NCBI GenBank assembly: GCA_964023205.1
Contig: OZ026842.1
Span: 37,153,501 to 37,217,500 of the forward strand
Origin: Lutraria lutraria
Lineage: Eukaryota > Mollusca > Bivalvia > Venerida > Mactridae
Direction: 5' to 3'
Length of the DNA stretch: 64,000 nt
Both the position numbers and the translations under genes were made by a program. Below, piece after piece: positions 35,636 to 49,400 of the stretch. The notes beneath the pieces are model-generated. The model saw only the letters and a program-made list of their open reading frames with translations. It searched no databases and had not been told where the DNA came from. Numbering within the stretch: position 1 is the stretch's first letter; each line of letters begins with the position of its first letter.

Positions 35636-36923
35636 ACAAGAGGGCCAAGATGGCCCTATATAGCTCACATGACAATCATTGTTCACTCATTTAAATATTG
35701 TTTTGAACCTGTGACCTAATTTATGACCCCACATGACCCATGTTATAACGTGTCCTACATATAAATAAGACAAACATTCTGACAAGGTTTGGTGAAGATC
35801 CAATCAAAACCATGACAACTACAGCATAGACAAGGTTTTCTTAAGGTTTGACCTTTGGCCTAGTTTTCGAAATAATTCAAAATTCTCTTACATAACATTA
35901 AGACAAACATTCCGACAATGTCTGGTAAAGATCCAATCAAAATTTTACATCTACAGTGTTAATAAGGTTTTCCTAAGATTTGACCTCGTGACCTAGTTTT
36001 TTATCAGACCCATATTTATACGTTTCCTTAATATTATTAAGACAAACAATCCGACAAGTTTTGGTGAAGATCCAATTTAAACCGTGATAGCTCGAGCTTA
36101 AATAAGGTTTTTACCAAATATTTGATCTGATGACCTAGTTCTTGACCCCAGCTGACCCATGTTCAACCTTGACCCACATATTAATGTGGCAAACATTCTG
36201 ACAAGGTTTGGTGAAAATCCACTCAAAACTGTGACATCTACAGTGTTAACAAAGTTTTCCTAAGATTTGACCTGGTGACCTAGTTATTGACCCAAGATGA
36301 CACATATTCGTACTTGACAGTTATAGCATTAAAACAAACAATTTGACAATGTTTGGTGAAGATCCAATTATAGCTGAAATGTATAGTGTAGACATGTTTT
36401 TCATAAGATTTGACCTACCGACCTAGTTTTTGAACCTAGATGACCCATTTTCAAACTCGTCCAAGATATTATAATGACAAACATTCTGACAGGGTTTCAT
36501 GATGATCCAATCAAACAGTGGATTCTATAGTGTTCACAAGGTTTTCCAGCAATTTGCCCTAGTGACCTAGTTTTTGACCAGAAATGACCCATTATCAAAC
36601 TTGACCTACATATCATCAAAATAAACATTCTAACAAAGTTTCATGAAGATCAAATCAAAACAGTGATTTCTAAAGTGTTCACAAGGTTTTCCCTTATTTG
36701 GCCCTGGTGACCTAGTTTTTTACCCCAAATGGCCCGATATCGAACGCATCCGAGATTTTGTTGATATTAACATTCTGACCTAGTTTTGAGAAAAATTGAG
36801 CTGAAAATGTGGCCCCTAGTGTGTTCACAAGGTAAAGTTTGACGAAGCACACCGCACGACGCCGGACGAAGACTGATCACAAAAGCTCACCCTGTCACTT
36901 TTGTGACATGTGAGCTTAAAAAC
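35636..36923 (+). mobile_element. Modular repeat, body type A, copy 1
   Basis: The head ACAAGAGGGCCAAGATGGCC continues CTATATAGCTCACATGACAA. The body is about eight degenerate units of roughly 144 bp, each with GACCTAGTTTTTGACCC, GACAAACATTCTGACAAGG, GGTGAAGATCCAATCAAAA and GTGTTAACAAGGTTTTCC. The tail has GCACGACGCCGGACG-like sequence, then GACATGTGAGCTTAAAAA. AGCTCAC in the head and GTGAGCT in the tail are inverted. There is no coding potential. A structurally identical copy lies at 42562-43690. Confidence 0.85.
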
Positions 36924-37067
36924 ATACAAGATAATAACGAAAATTATCATAATACATGTATATAAACTCACAAAAGCAATTGAACCTCATCGAAGGTAAA
37001 CAAAACACAAGAATAGGAGAAATACTATACAGATATAGATCTATGAGGGGCATAAAATACCAATTAC

Positions 37068-37471
37068 TTAAGCATGCACATCATAAGCAATAAAATGGTG
37101 TCCTAATGAACCATAGTTAATAAGGTACTTAGAATGAGAAACTGTGACATACAGCACATCATTTCTTTCTAATTCAAAATGAGCTGCCATTGTACTAGTT
37201 TTCACCATTTCCCTTTCAAATGTGCCATCAATTTGACAAATTTCTTCTTCTTTTGTCATGACAACTTCATTTTTTCCATTCCTGAATAGAGTTAATGACT
37301 GTTTGATATACATTGAGTCCCCGTTTGATTTTAGCATAATGTGAGAGGACATGTAAAATTGCCCACTCTCCTTGACCACTAAACGTCCGTCGCTTTCTAA
37401 ATACTCAAGACCTGATGACTGCAGGATGTCGACATTCTTCCAATAGACCACTGAATCTGGTCCACGAAATT
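37068..37471 (-). CDS. TNF ligand coding exon 10 (TNF homology domain, stop)
   Basis: 404 nt after the acceptor CTATTTATAG, ending in a stop at 37068. It holds most of the jelly-roll domain: VVYWKNVDILQSSG, GRLVVKESGQFYMSSHI (the G.YF.YSQ-type strand), SLTLFRNGKN, a single Cys in EEEICQIDG, STMAAHFELERNDVLYV and HHFIAYDVHA. Confidence 0.88.
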
Positions 37472-40400
37472 CTATAAATAGAAATGTTTGATATATCCAA
37501 TGGCTGGTGTTTAGAATTTTTATCAACTACCATCTTTAAAAATATTTTGATTTGCAGTTATGAGTTGTAACTTTTAACACCAGGGAGGCACGAAGGCATT
37601 TTCTTTTTTTTTATTCATTGTGATATGTGTTTAAACTGTAACCTTGTTTGTCCTTGACCTTGGAGCTACAGCCATTGGGTTTGCTAGTGACACATCGTCT
37701 TATTATGGTTAACAATTTGTGGTAACTTATTTAACAAGAGGGCCACGATGGCCCTTTATCGCTCACCTGAGAACAAAGGCCAATAATTAATGACCAGGTA
37801 ACATAGTTTCCAGCTCGTAAAACTCATTTTTACGTAGATTTTGAGATTAAAACCAACAATGAAGGTATAATACTGTTAAACAAGCTAAAATGTAGCAAAT
37901 TTTCTAATCCAAGGGCCCATAACTCTTGAAGTTGTGGTCGGATTCCACCCATAACTGAACTTGTCCAAAACCATAAGGTCATACACATTCATTGTAAATA
38001 TGATTAGGATCGGTGAATAAATGAAGGCGCTAGAGTGTAAACAAGCTAAAATATAGCAAATTTTCTAAGTCAAAGGCCCATAACTCTTGAAGATGTGGTC
38101 CGATTTAGCCCATAATCAAACTTGTCCAAGATCTTTTTTTGGTTATACACATTTACTGAAAATATGATTAGGATTGGTGGTGAATGAATGAAGGTCCTAG
38201 AGTGTAAACAAGCTAAAATATAGCAAATTTTCAAAGTGAAGGGCCCATAACTCTAGAAGTTATTGTCCGATTATGCCCATAATCGAACTTAGACAAGATC
38301 TTTTGGTTATACACATTTACTGAAAATATGATTAGGATTGGTGAATGAATGAAGGTGCTAGAGTGTATAGTGTGGCTAGAGTGTAAACAAACTAATTGTG
38401 GACGTACGACGGACACCGACACCGACTTTGAACTCTAAGCGTGATCAATATCTTGGAGATATGGATATGGTTCTTATGAACAATGCACTATTGTTTTTTA
38501 TGTTTAGTTTTCAGTTCTTGTATGTGTTGTCTGAAGGCCATGTTGTAATTTATAACATCATATATGTTTGTATATAATATATCTAAAAGACTATACACAT
38601 GTTACCTTCGATAAATAAAGAATATTATTATTATGTAGGTAAACAAGATGTTTCGAAATCCATCAGTGAACAACAATGTTACAGTCCTGAAAAGAAAAGG
38701 GATGTGATGCCACGAAGTGTGAATATCTCATGCTAAAGTAACTTATATAAATACCTTGCGTTTTCTCAACATCTATACCAGACAGTTTAATAACTGATGG
38801 AACCTTGTCAGACTCCTTGCAATTGGAAGGTATTACCTCGTGGTAGTGATTGTAGGCTGTAATACAAACAGGTTCTACATGTATTAGGATCCTAACCCAA
38901 AAATTATTATCAAAACAGAGGGGACAGATTTTGCAAAAGTTTATCATTTTTTAGGTTTCCATATTAGAAATTTATTTACCATGTGATTTATCAAAAACAA
39001 TGACCTTCCTTTGAGTTATCTTCCCTTTCAATTTGCATTGAAGTCTATGGGAGTAGCCCATTTTTCAACAAGAGGGTCATGATGGCCCTATATCGCTCAC
39101 CTCCTGAGGGAAAACATCATCAGCCTATGAAAAATCAAGTGACCAGGGACGGGCCAATTTTCACCCCAGGGCCATAGTTTGAACAATCTTGTTAGAGGTC
39201 CACTAGACACTGCTACATACCAAATATCTAGATATTTTTTTTTAATTTTCCTATATAAGCCTATGTAAAATCAAGTGACCCCTGGGACGGGGCCAATTTT
39301 GACCCTAAGGCAATAACTTGAACAAACTTGGTAGAGGTTCACCAGTAGGGGTGACTATTGCCTCCAGTTTTGACTATGGCCCTTTCCCATAACTAGGTTA
39401 CTTCCCTAAGTAAATCGACGGTGATTTCCCCTGATAAGGAATAATTCTACTTCCGGGGACTACGCTAATATCGATGATAATGGCGGACAACTGAGAAATT
39501 CTCAGTGCGTTAAAGAAATGCGTTTTACTTATACTTGCAAAACTAATAAGCTAAAAAGTTATATACGGGACGTTGGTCAGCACGTTCATGGTAATTAGCG
39601 TGAATTAATTAGATCCGTGGAAGGGTCAATTAAGCTCGATATTATGATAATGAAAACTCAAAATATCCAAGTATGTTAGTGGCGAGAGTTGGAATTGTTA
39701 ACGTTTACGAACTGTTGTTGGAGAGATGTTGAAACGTCTGTCTTAAAGTGTGTGATGATGTCTCGGTGGCACAGTCGCACTGGTACCTGAACTACGAACA
39801 TTATATACAATTATCTTGCTGACAAGTTGTATACAAAACTTCAAGTCCAGTCATATATGAAAAGGGCCCTATTCAGAGTCTGTCTAAATATGATTTGTGG
39901 TTTTATTAAATGCTTAAACTAAGTCTATATAAATCAAGTGACCCCCGGGGCGGGGCCAATTTTGACCCTAGGGCAATAATTTGAACAAAATTGGTAGAGG
40001 TCCACTAGACAATGCTACACACCAAATATCTTAGCTCTAGGCCTTGTGGTTTAGGAGGAGATTTTTCAAATTTTCCTATATAAAATAGAATAAACCCCAG
40101 GGCAGGGCCAATTTTGACTCTGGGGCCATAATTTGAACAAACTTGGTAGAGGTCCACTAGACAATGCCACATACAAAATAGCTAAGCTCTAGGCCTTGCG
40201 GTTTCGGAGAAGAAGATTTTTTAAAATTTTCCTATATAAGTCTATATAAATCAAGTGACCCACGGGGCGGAGCCAATTTCGACCCTAGGGCAATAATTTG
40301 AACAAACTTGGTAGAGGTCCACTAGACTATGCTACACACCAAATATCAAAGCTCTAGGCCCTGTGGTTTCGGACAAGAAGATTTTTTAAGTTTTTTCTAT

Positions 40401-43400
40401 TTGTTGCCATAGCAACCAGAGTTTTTAATGAAATTTAATTTTTTGAACAACTTTGAAAGGGGACCACCCAAGGATCATTCCAGCAAAGTTTGGTTGCAAT
40501 CAGCATAGCGGTGTAGGAGATGTTTAAGTAAATATGGACGCCACTTCACGACGAAAGATGCACGATGGACGCAGGTCGATCACAAAAGCTCACCCTGAGC
40601 ACATTGGTGAGCTAAAAATATAGGTCAACATTCAATATCATTATTTTTTCTAGCCTAATACAAAACTATCAAATTTTAACTCTTATTCAGTTTTTGCATT
40701 ATCAGTGCATTAATATATATAAGTACAGTCAAAAATGTGAATAAAGGTCACTCTTGTGGAAGAGAAAATGTGGCCTTTATTCACAGGTTGGTCTTTATTC
40801 AAAGGTCATTTTGATCTAAATAATTATCGACAGGTTTTCAAATAGCAATCTTTATTCAAAGGGTGGCCTTTATTCAGAGCTGGCCACAAACACAGGATTT
40901 ACTGTACTTCTATACACTTGTTCTGAAAACTTCACATCTCAGAAGATATAAACAAAATGTACATCATCTAAATGAGTTTTAAAGGCAAAAAATGTTCAAT
41001 TATTTAAAATGTAATAACTTACTAGGGAATCTGCCATCTTTCCAAAAGCATTCAAGAGCCTGAAAGAAATACAAATAAATGAATTTCTGAGTGTTACAAC
41101 TTTTACAAAACATCCTGGAAGTCTTGCCGTACATGTTTTGAAAAACGGCATTAAACCCAAATTAACAAAGAAATCAATTGGTAATTATATGTTGGAGGAT
41201 ATCCCGTTCTTTGTAAAATCAAGTGACCCCTGAGGCAGGGGTGTATTAGACAAGCATCTAAGGTTTCAGACAAGATTTTTGTTATAATTTCCTACAGGAG
41301 ACAATGTTCAAGTGACCCCTGGGGCAGGGACCAATATTGACCCTGGTGCCATAATTTGAACCATCTTGGTAGAGGTCTACTAGACAATGTTACACATCCA
41401 CTGTTTAAGTACTGGGCATTGTAATTTTTGACACCTAAGGACCATTCTTGCAAAGTTTGGTTGCAACAAATACAGTAGCTTCAGGGGAGATGTCATTTGA
41501 AGAAAAATGTGAATGGACACACAACGTATGCCGGACAGTGTGTGATACTAGTAGCACACAGTACTTTGTGCCAGGTGAGCTACATGTAATAACACAGAGA
41601 AATTCAAACTGAACATTTTCAAAAAAATTGCTAACAAGATAGTCAAGCCATTGTAATGGACCACATGGTATATTCTGTAATGTAATTATAATTGGAACAT
41701 ACTGATAAGATTGAGTGAACTAATCAATATTTGTTACATCCAAAATGTGTCCATGTCAATACACAGAAAGAATATTCGAACATGAAATGTTCATAATTTG
41801 ATCAGAAAATTTCATGTACATGTATATCATTGTTCACCCTAGAAACATTGAAAGGAAGAAATTACCTCTCCTGACAACCATGTTATCATTAGACCAAGAT
41901 CTCCACAATACAGATATTCATCAGCCAAAGTTATGCCTGTGACATCTGGTGGTACAGTAAAATTGGTCTTTGAGTCACATACAGGTATGTCACTGTTCGC
42001 AATACACATTGTTGGAGTTGTTACCTTGGCAGTGTGGTAGCGCTGAACCCTGATGCCGTGCCATTGTATCAGCAGGGTTATTATTACTAACATCAATATC
42101 ACAGATAATACTATTAACCCTGTGGTAACATATCTAATTCTTCTTCTTCGGACCTGATAACAGAATAAATTCAAGTTTTTTTTACTAGATTTCTCCAATA
42201 ATAGTACCATAAATATTTGTGAATATCATCTGTTGCTTTTACACTTCTGATCACCTGTCTGATTGAACTATCATGAGACTTTGTTTAACATCCAATAATC
42301 TTTAGTCTACATAAGCTGAAAACAAAAATAAATTGGTTTGGATTGCTCAGACCTACTCACAAAAATCCTAGAACATAATTTTTTTGGCCCTTTTTTAAAA
42401 CTATTATCATATAGTAAAAAGATTCCTTAATCTGCTAAAATTCTGGGTTGGAGCACTCCAAACAAACTTATTTTTATCTTCAACCTGGATGGCAATGAAT
42501 AATCAAAAGTTTATTTGATTGATTGAATATTTGAATTCAAAATTGATATTTGAATATTTAAACAAGAGGGCCAAGATGGCCCTATATCGCTCACATGACA
42601 ATCACTGTTCACTCATTAAAACATTGTTTTGAACCGGTGACCTAGTTTTTAACCCCAGACGACCTATGTTCGAATTTGTCTTACATATCATTAAGACAAA
42701 CAGTCTGACTAGGTTTGGTGAAGATACGATCAAAATTTGATATCTACAGTGTTAATAAGGTTTTCCTAAGATTTGACCTTGTGACCTGGTTTTTGACCCT
42801 AGGTGACCCATATTTGAACTTGTCCTTAATATCATTAAGACAAACAATCTGACAAGGTTTGGCCAAGATCCAATCAAAACCATGACATTTAGAGCTTTTA
42901 CAAGATTGTTTACCTAAGATTTGACCTTGTGACCCAGTTTTTGAACCCAGCTGACCCATGTTCATCTTTGACCCACATATCATTGAGGCAAACATTTTGA
43001 CAAGGTTTGGTGAAGATCCAATTAAAACTGTGACATCTACAGTGTTAACAAAGTTTTCCTAAGATTTGACCTGGTGACCCCAGATGACCCATATTTATAC
43101 TTGACCGTTATATCATTAAAATAAACGATTTGACAAAGTTTGGTGAAGATCCAATAATAACTGTGAAATCTACAGTGTTAACATGGTTTTTCATAAGATT
43201 TGACCTAGCGACCTAGTTTTTGACCCAAGATGACCCATGTTCGAACTCGTCCAAGATATTATGAAGACAAACATTCTGACAAGGTTTCATGATCATCCAA
43301 TCAAAACAGTGACTTCTAGAGTGTTCACAATGTTTTCCAGCAATTTGCCCTAGTGACCTAATTTTACTACAGAAATTACCCATTTTCAAACTTGACCTAC

Positions 43401-46400
43401 ATATTATTAAAATAAACATTCTGACAAAGTTTCATGAAGATAAATTCAAAACAGTGATTTCTAAAGTGTTTTTTTCCCTTATTTGGCCCTGGTGACCTAG
43501 TTTTTGACCCCAAATGGCCCAATATCGAACTCGTCCGAGATTTTGTTGATATTGACGTTTTGACCCAGTTTTGCTAAAATTGAGCCAAAAATGTGGCCCC
43601 TAGTGTGGTCACAACAAAAAGTTTGACGACGCACGACGCCGGACGGAGAGTGATCCTAATAGCTCACTTTGTGACATGTGAGCTAAAAAAAATTTTTTTA
43701 TGTAAATCGATAAAATTAAATAAACATGCTGTCAGATGAATTCGCTATAATTAATCTTATTTCTGTTTGAACAAAGGATTATAACAATGCCATGGATGGC
43801 TTTTCTTTATGCATGACTGAATACCCTTAATATTCAAAAATAGTATTGTCTGACACGCTAATATTCACTATTAACAGTCAGAGCCATAGGGGCTAATAAT
43901 TACTAGTCAGAGACCATTGGTGCTAGTGATTACTAGTCAGAGACCATAGGGGCTAGTGATTACCAGTCAGAGACCATAGGGGCTAGTGATTACTAGTCAG
44001 AGACCATAGGGGCTAGTGATTACTAGTCAGATACCATAAGGGCTAGTAATTACCAGTCAGAGACCATAGGGGCTAGTAATTACTAGTCAGAGACCATAGG
44101 GGCTCGTAATTACTAGTCAGAGATCACAGGGGCTAGTAATTTCTAGTCAGAGATCATAGGGGCTAGTGATTACTAGTCAGAGATCAAAGGGGCTAGTAAT
44201 TACTAGTCAGAGATCATAGGGGCTAGTAATTACTAGTCAAAGATTATAGGGGCTAGTAATTACCAGTCAGAGGCCATAGGGGCTAGTGATTACTAGTCAG
44301 AGATCATAGGGGCTAGTAATTACTAGTCAGAGATCATAGGGGCTAGTGATTACTAGTCAGAGACCTTAACCACTTGACCACAGAGGCTAATATTGACTTA
44401 AGCCAGAGTGTATGGAGTAAAACGTGAAAATATCTTAACAGTCTTAAAAATTTAGAAAGCATACTCTCAAGTAATTTACTGAACAAAAATGTATTATATT
44501 AACTGAAATGGAAAAATGACTGGATATGTGCCCTCTGTTCGGAGGAAACAAATGCCCCCACTGAAACTAAGTCAATAAGGGGCAATAACTCCAGTGAAAA
44601 TGTTTGGATTTTAACAGAAATGAAACTTGGCCAGAACATAACTTGTCCATAATGTGTTCAAAATAACCCGCTTTAATGAGTTGAATTAGACAGAAATATA
44701 TATCAAGAGTCAAATATCTATTGAGCATTTTATTATGAACTCAAGATACTAGAAAGATACAAACTGACCACTCACTAACATGTGATGCTACATAAAAACT
44801 CAAACCTTAATTTTTAAGGGAAAATGCTTAATAAATCATATTGCCAAATACAATAGGAGTTTTCTAAACAGACAATACAACCTCAACTTTCTACTTCAAT
44901 CCCAATGGAATCCTTTCAAATGATCAAACTTTGGTCTTTCACATCTTCACTCCCTAAACATAAAATTTATACCAATTCAATGTTTGTTCATTCAAAATAA
45001 TTAGCTAAATATACAGTACTTCACCAAAGTGTTAACCACCACATTCAGAAATCAATTAAAATGCAATTATCTACGTTATATGGCTACCTCTATTTCATTT
45101 ATATGTGCTACTTCCTCCTCAGCAACTGTAAGCGATACATCGGTTAAATGTTCATCATCCTGTTTAATAAATAGAAATATTGAATATAATTAAAACTAGA
45201 GCTGTCACAGAGGTAAGTTCAAGGGGACATAACTCTACAATGAGTGAATTGCAGGGCATGAAGATTGTGTCTTGCACATCTACCACTGATGGTAACAACA
45301 TATTTCAAGTTTCATTGCAATACTTAAGAAGAGGGCCAATATGGCCCTTGATCACTCACCTGAGAACAAAGGCACTATAACTAATGACCAGATAATATAG
45401 TTTCCATCTTGTATAACCCATGATCAAATCAGGTGAGCTAAAAAATGTGGAAGTAGTTCACTCCACAAACTTTTAAGCATAAAGGACGGACGGATAGACC
45501 AACTGACTGACAGGGTGACTCCAATATACCCCCTCTCAAGCTTCGCTTGCGGGGGTATTAAGTATGTTATTAGAATATTTTTAAATTTTGTTATTTCTAT
45601 AAAACAAAGTCTTTCCACAGATGATAAGTTTCAGTTTCCCTTGGAAAATTATTTTGCAAACCAACTTCAGAAATTGGCTTTTTTATATCTGAAGGTCCAA
45701 AATGCATTACTCAGCAAGGGAATGTAGGAGTTGCACACAGATGTACTGGAATGTAAAATTCAACTTAGGGCAATAACTAAAAAATAATTCAATAAAGAAA
45801 CCCTGATTAAAAATGTGGCCCCTAGTGTTTCCATAATGTGTTCAAAATGTATTTCAAAGATAAAGCCAGAAACACTATAACCCACATTTTAATGATTTGA
45901 TCAAGAAAGAAATATATATCAGAGTCAATTACCTATTGAGCATTTTATTATGAATTCAAGATACTAGTAATATACAAACTGACCACTCACTAACATGCGA
46001 TGCTACAGAAAGTTCAAACCTTAAATTTAAGGGAAAATGCTCAATAAATCAGATCGCCATGCGATACTGTTATACAATTCTTATTTTCTACTTCAGTCCC
46101 AATAGAATGCTTTCAAATGATCAAACTCTTCACTCCCTAAACATAAAATCTATATTAATTCAATGTTTTTTCAGAAATCAATTAAAATACAATTATCTAC
46201 ATTATATTGCTACCTCTGCTTCATCCATTGTCTTCTCATTACTATGATTAGCTGTAGATGGTGCATCGGCAGATTGCGATTTCTTAATTTCGTCACATGC
46301 ATCTTCCTGTTCAATAAATAGAAATATTAAATACAATAAAATAATTAGTACCTAATTAGTATACTTTTAAATGTGTAGCTTAAACTAAAGAATTTAATTT

Positions 46401-49400
46401 TTTGGTATTGCAAACCAACTTCTGAAATATGTTATGTCGTAAATGCATTATTCAGCAAGGGGATGTAGGAGGAGTTGCACACAGATGCATTGAAATGTAA
46501 ATTCAACAAAGGGCAATAACTCCCTAGAAAATAATTCAATTGCCAAATCCAAAAGATATGCGCTGCAGCTCTTGATGATAATTATTCTGGGGAAGATTGG
46601 TGAAAATTGCACAGGGAATGTAGAAGGAGTTGTGCAAAGAAGAAAGTGTGACGGATGCACAGACGCACCAATCATTTTAATATCCCTCCGTCTTTTTAGC
46701 GGGGGACATATAAATCTTATAAAGGTTATAACATACAAATGAATAACTAAATTAAAAGCTCTTCTAATAAGAACTTAAATGACTCTCTATAATACACATT
46801 GTATTATGATACCGTACTCATTTATTTACTTCATCTTGCACAAAAATAAATTATAGCTATAGGGGGCTAGCACATTGCAGTGACAGTGTATAATGGTTAT
46901 ATAGGTCTAAAATGCTAACATGGACCAAAAACAAACATAACATGTATAATATATACAAGGGTTACAACTTCCTAAATGACAGTTCAACACCAAGTTGGTT
47001 TAACACTACATAACTTTTTAAAAAATCACTCAAATTTCTAATAATTGGTGTCTACAGTTATAGTTAACACATTAAATATACTACACATAACCAATAGTGT
47101 TTTGTCAAATTTATAACAATGAAGCAGATATTTCATCTTTTTCCACATAAAGATCATGAATTTTGTTAATTCCAATGCAACCTTGCAACACAATATCAGC
47201 CTGAATTACCATGCTTAATACACCATATAGCCATACAAAGACCACTATGTGAATAAACTCAATAAAGATCATTCTTTAAATAAAACGGTCATTATTTTTA
47301 ACCAGACGACCACCGAATAATGGTCATCTGTCAATAAAGGCTACATTTAGTATTTTCTTAGGGTGACCTTTGTTCTCTGGTCTGACTGTATATGTCATAT
47401 ACATGGTTTATTCACAGACATACCTTCAAGTTCTTTTCAATCCCAATCTCCTGACTGGAACTGGACAGTGAAACAACTGAAATAAACAGTATTAGGCTGC
47501 TTACAATAATTTGTTTATTGTTTAGACAGTGCAACCTCTCCAATGCAACACACCCTGAGAGTAGCAAAATTATGTTGTTATTGAGAGGTTGTTGCTCTAC
47601 AGAGGTTAAGTTAATACTTAAATTGTGTAGTGAGAAAAATCATGCCAGGGCTCTAGCTGCACTTTAGGGGAAGGAGCCCGGGGTCCTCAGGTAAGTGAAT
47701 TTCGCGTCATTTTGAGGAAAAAGGGGAGTTTCAGGGGATCGTTTTCAACTGCCTTATAACCCTGCACTAAGCATTTTAAGCTTAAAATGACTGTATTCAA
47801 ATATATTACATACATTTATATACTATTAATCAAAGGTTAATAACTTAATATGAATCATTTAAGCAAAAAAATACCGGTAGGGGAATTTTTATCAAAAATA
47901 GGGGAAAAAGTATATTATTCTAGGAGGGAATTTCGGCCCCAAAAAACGTCAAATGAGGGCCCTGCATGCTGATGCGGAACGGAGATTGTTGCTCCAGAGA
48001 GGGCCACTCAGGAGAGGTTGTACTGTACATGGCTTTATAAAGATATAACAAAGACCTACAGTATACATTATTTGTTGTATATATAGGTTTTTGGTGACAA
48101 TTATGATTCTTAACAACAAGTGTATATAAATTTATGCTCAAGATGAGTTTTAGTCTTTGATATACAATACATTATATTTATGTTAGCTGTTCTTATAACT
48201 GACAATCAATGAATTTTGATTAGCAACAAAATACAGCTTACAGTCATATTTCATCAAAGTTGATGCTTACAAGGCAACTTTCAGGTTACTTGACCAAAAC
48301 TAAAACATCATGTCCAGTCAAATATTGTCCAGAGATGAAGTTCTACATTAAATCTATAATAAGCATATCGTGTAAGCCACATGTTCATTGCCAAAAGGAT
48401 GATATATTATATTCTAAGGTAAAACATTTCAACTGCAAATTTTAGAGAAAAATTATACCTGTATGGTTTTCAGGTTCTGTAGATACAACAGGTCCTAAAA
48501 GAATAGCAATAATGACATGAGTAAACAACATTTTATAATGAAACAAGGGCAAAGATTACAATAATTATCCAGAATGGTAAAAGAAACAGGGCCTAAATTA
48601 AAAATGTGTTTGCCCTTTACTGACCCTGAATTTTAGAAGAGGGTCGGTAGGTAGGAAAAATATTTTATTTTATTTCTGAATTTGCACCTAGCATAAAATT
48701 ACACTTCTATCTTGATGCATTTGTAACAAGGTATAAAACTATGCCATGAAATGTTTTTAACTTCAATGAAAAATTTTATACTGTTATATACAAAAATTAC
48801 TTTCTGTTAAGTTTCTTTATAATTATAATGTAAATGCTCAACACATAAAAATGTATTGTTTTTTTCGAAGTTCTGTGTGTCAATCAATCAGTTTTCACAT
48901 CAATCAATTTGACATATTTCAAATTCTATAGATATGTTTTATCACCTTAGATTAGATATTTATCAAAGCAGACTTAGGTCAATCTGCCGGAGCCCGGCCC
49001 GGCCCTATCAGTCACACATTCTGTATTCATTTTATGTATTCTGCTACCATACAACCATTTATCTTTAACAGCATAACATACTGGGTAAACTTCCCATTAT
49101 CTAGTCCATGTCCAAGATATGTGCAAATTTTTAAAACAGAATTTGCACACAATTGGTGCTTAAATTAAATGCTATTAGTAGTGATTATCTCATTACTTCA
49201 CATTAAGTTAGGTCACTGTCTGAGACCAACTTATGGATTTATCTATGCATTTTTCTTAAAAAAAATAAAATAACATACCAGATGAATTATTTGAAGTTAT
49301 AGGAGGAACAGACTTTGTTGAACGTAGTAATTTCCTGAAAGTTACAAAAATATAATAATTATTAGAATCATGATTTAACACTCAAATACAAGAAAAACTA

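Larger units (their letters stand above)
44610..46330. repeat. Local tandem duplication containing TNF-ligand exons 5 and 6
   Basis: Blocks 44700-45180 and 45905-46330 share GAGCATTTTATTATGAA, ATACAAACTGACCACTCACT, AGGGAAAATGCT, ATCAATTAAAAT and the exon with its TGGCTACCTC/TTGCTACCTC and AATAAATAGAAATATT borders. Confidence 0.8.

Noticed and set aside
42744..43419. Minus-strand frames repeating SKI(R/T)SLGQI..K-type sequence
   Set aside because: Translated units of the 144-bp repeat.
43875..44375. CRISPR-like palindromic repeats
   Set aside because: The 30-bp units abut with no variable spacers, within an intron of an animal gene.
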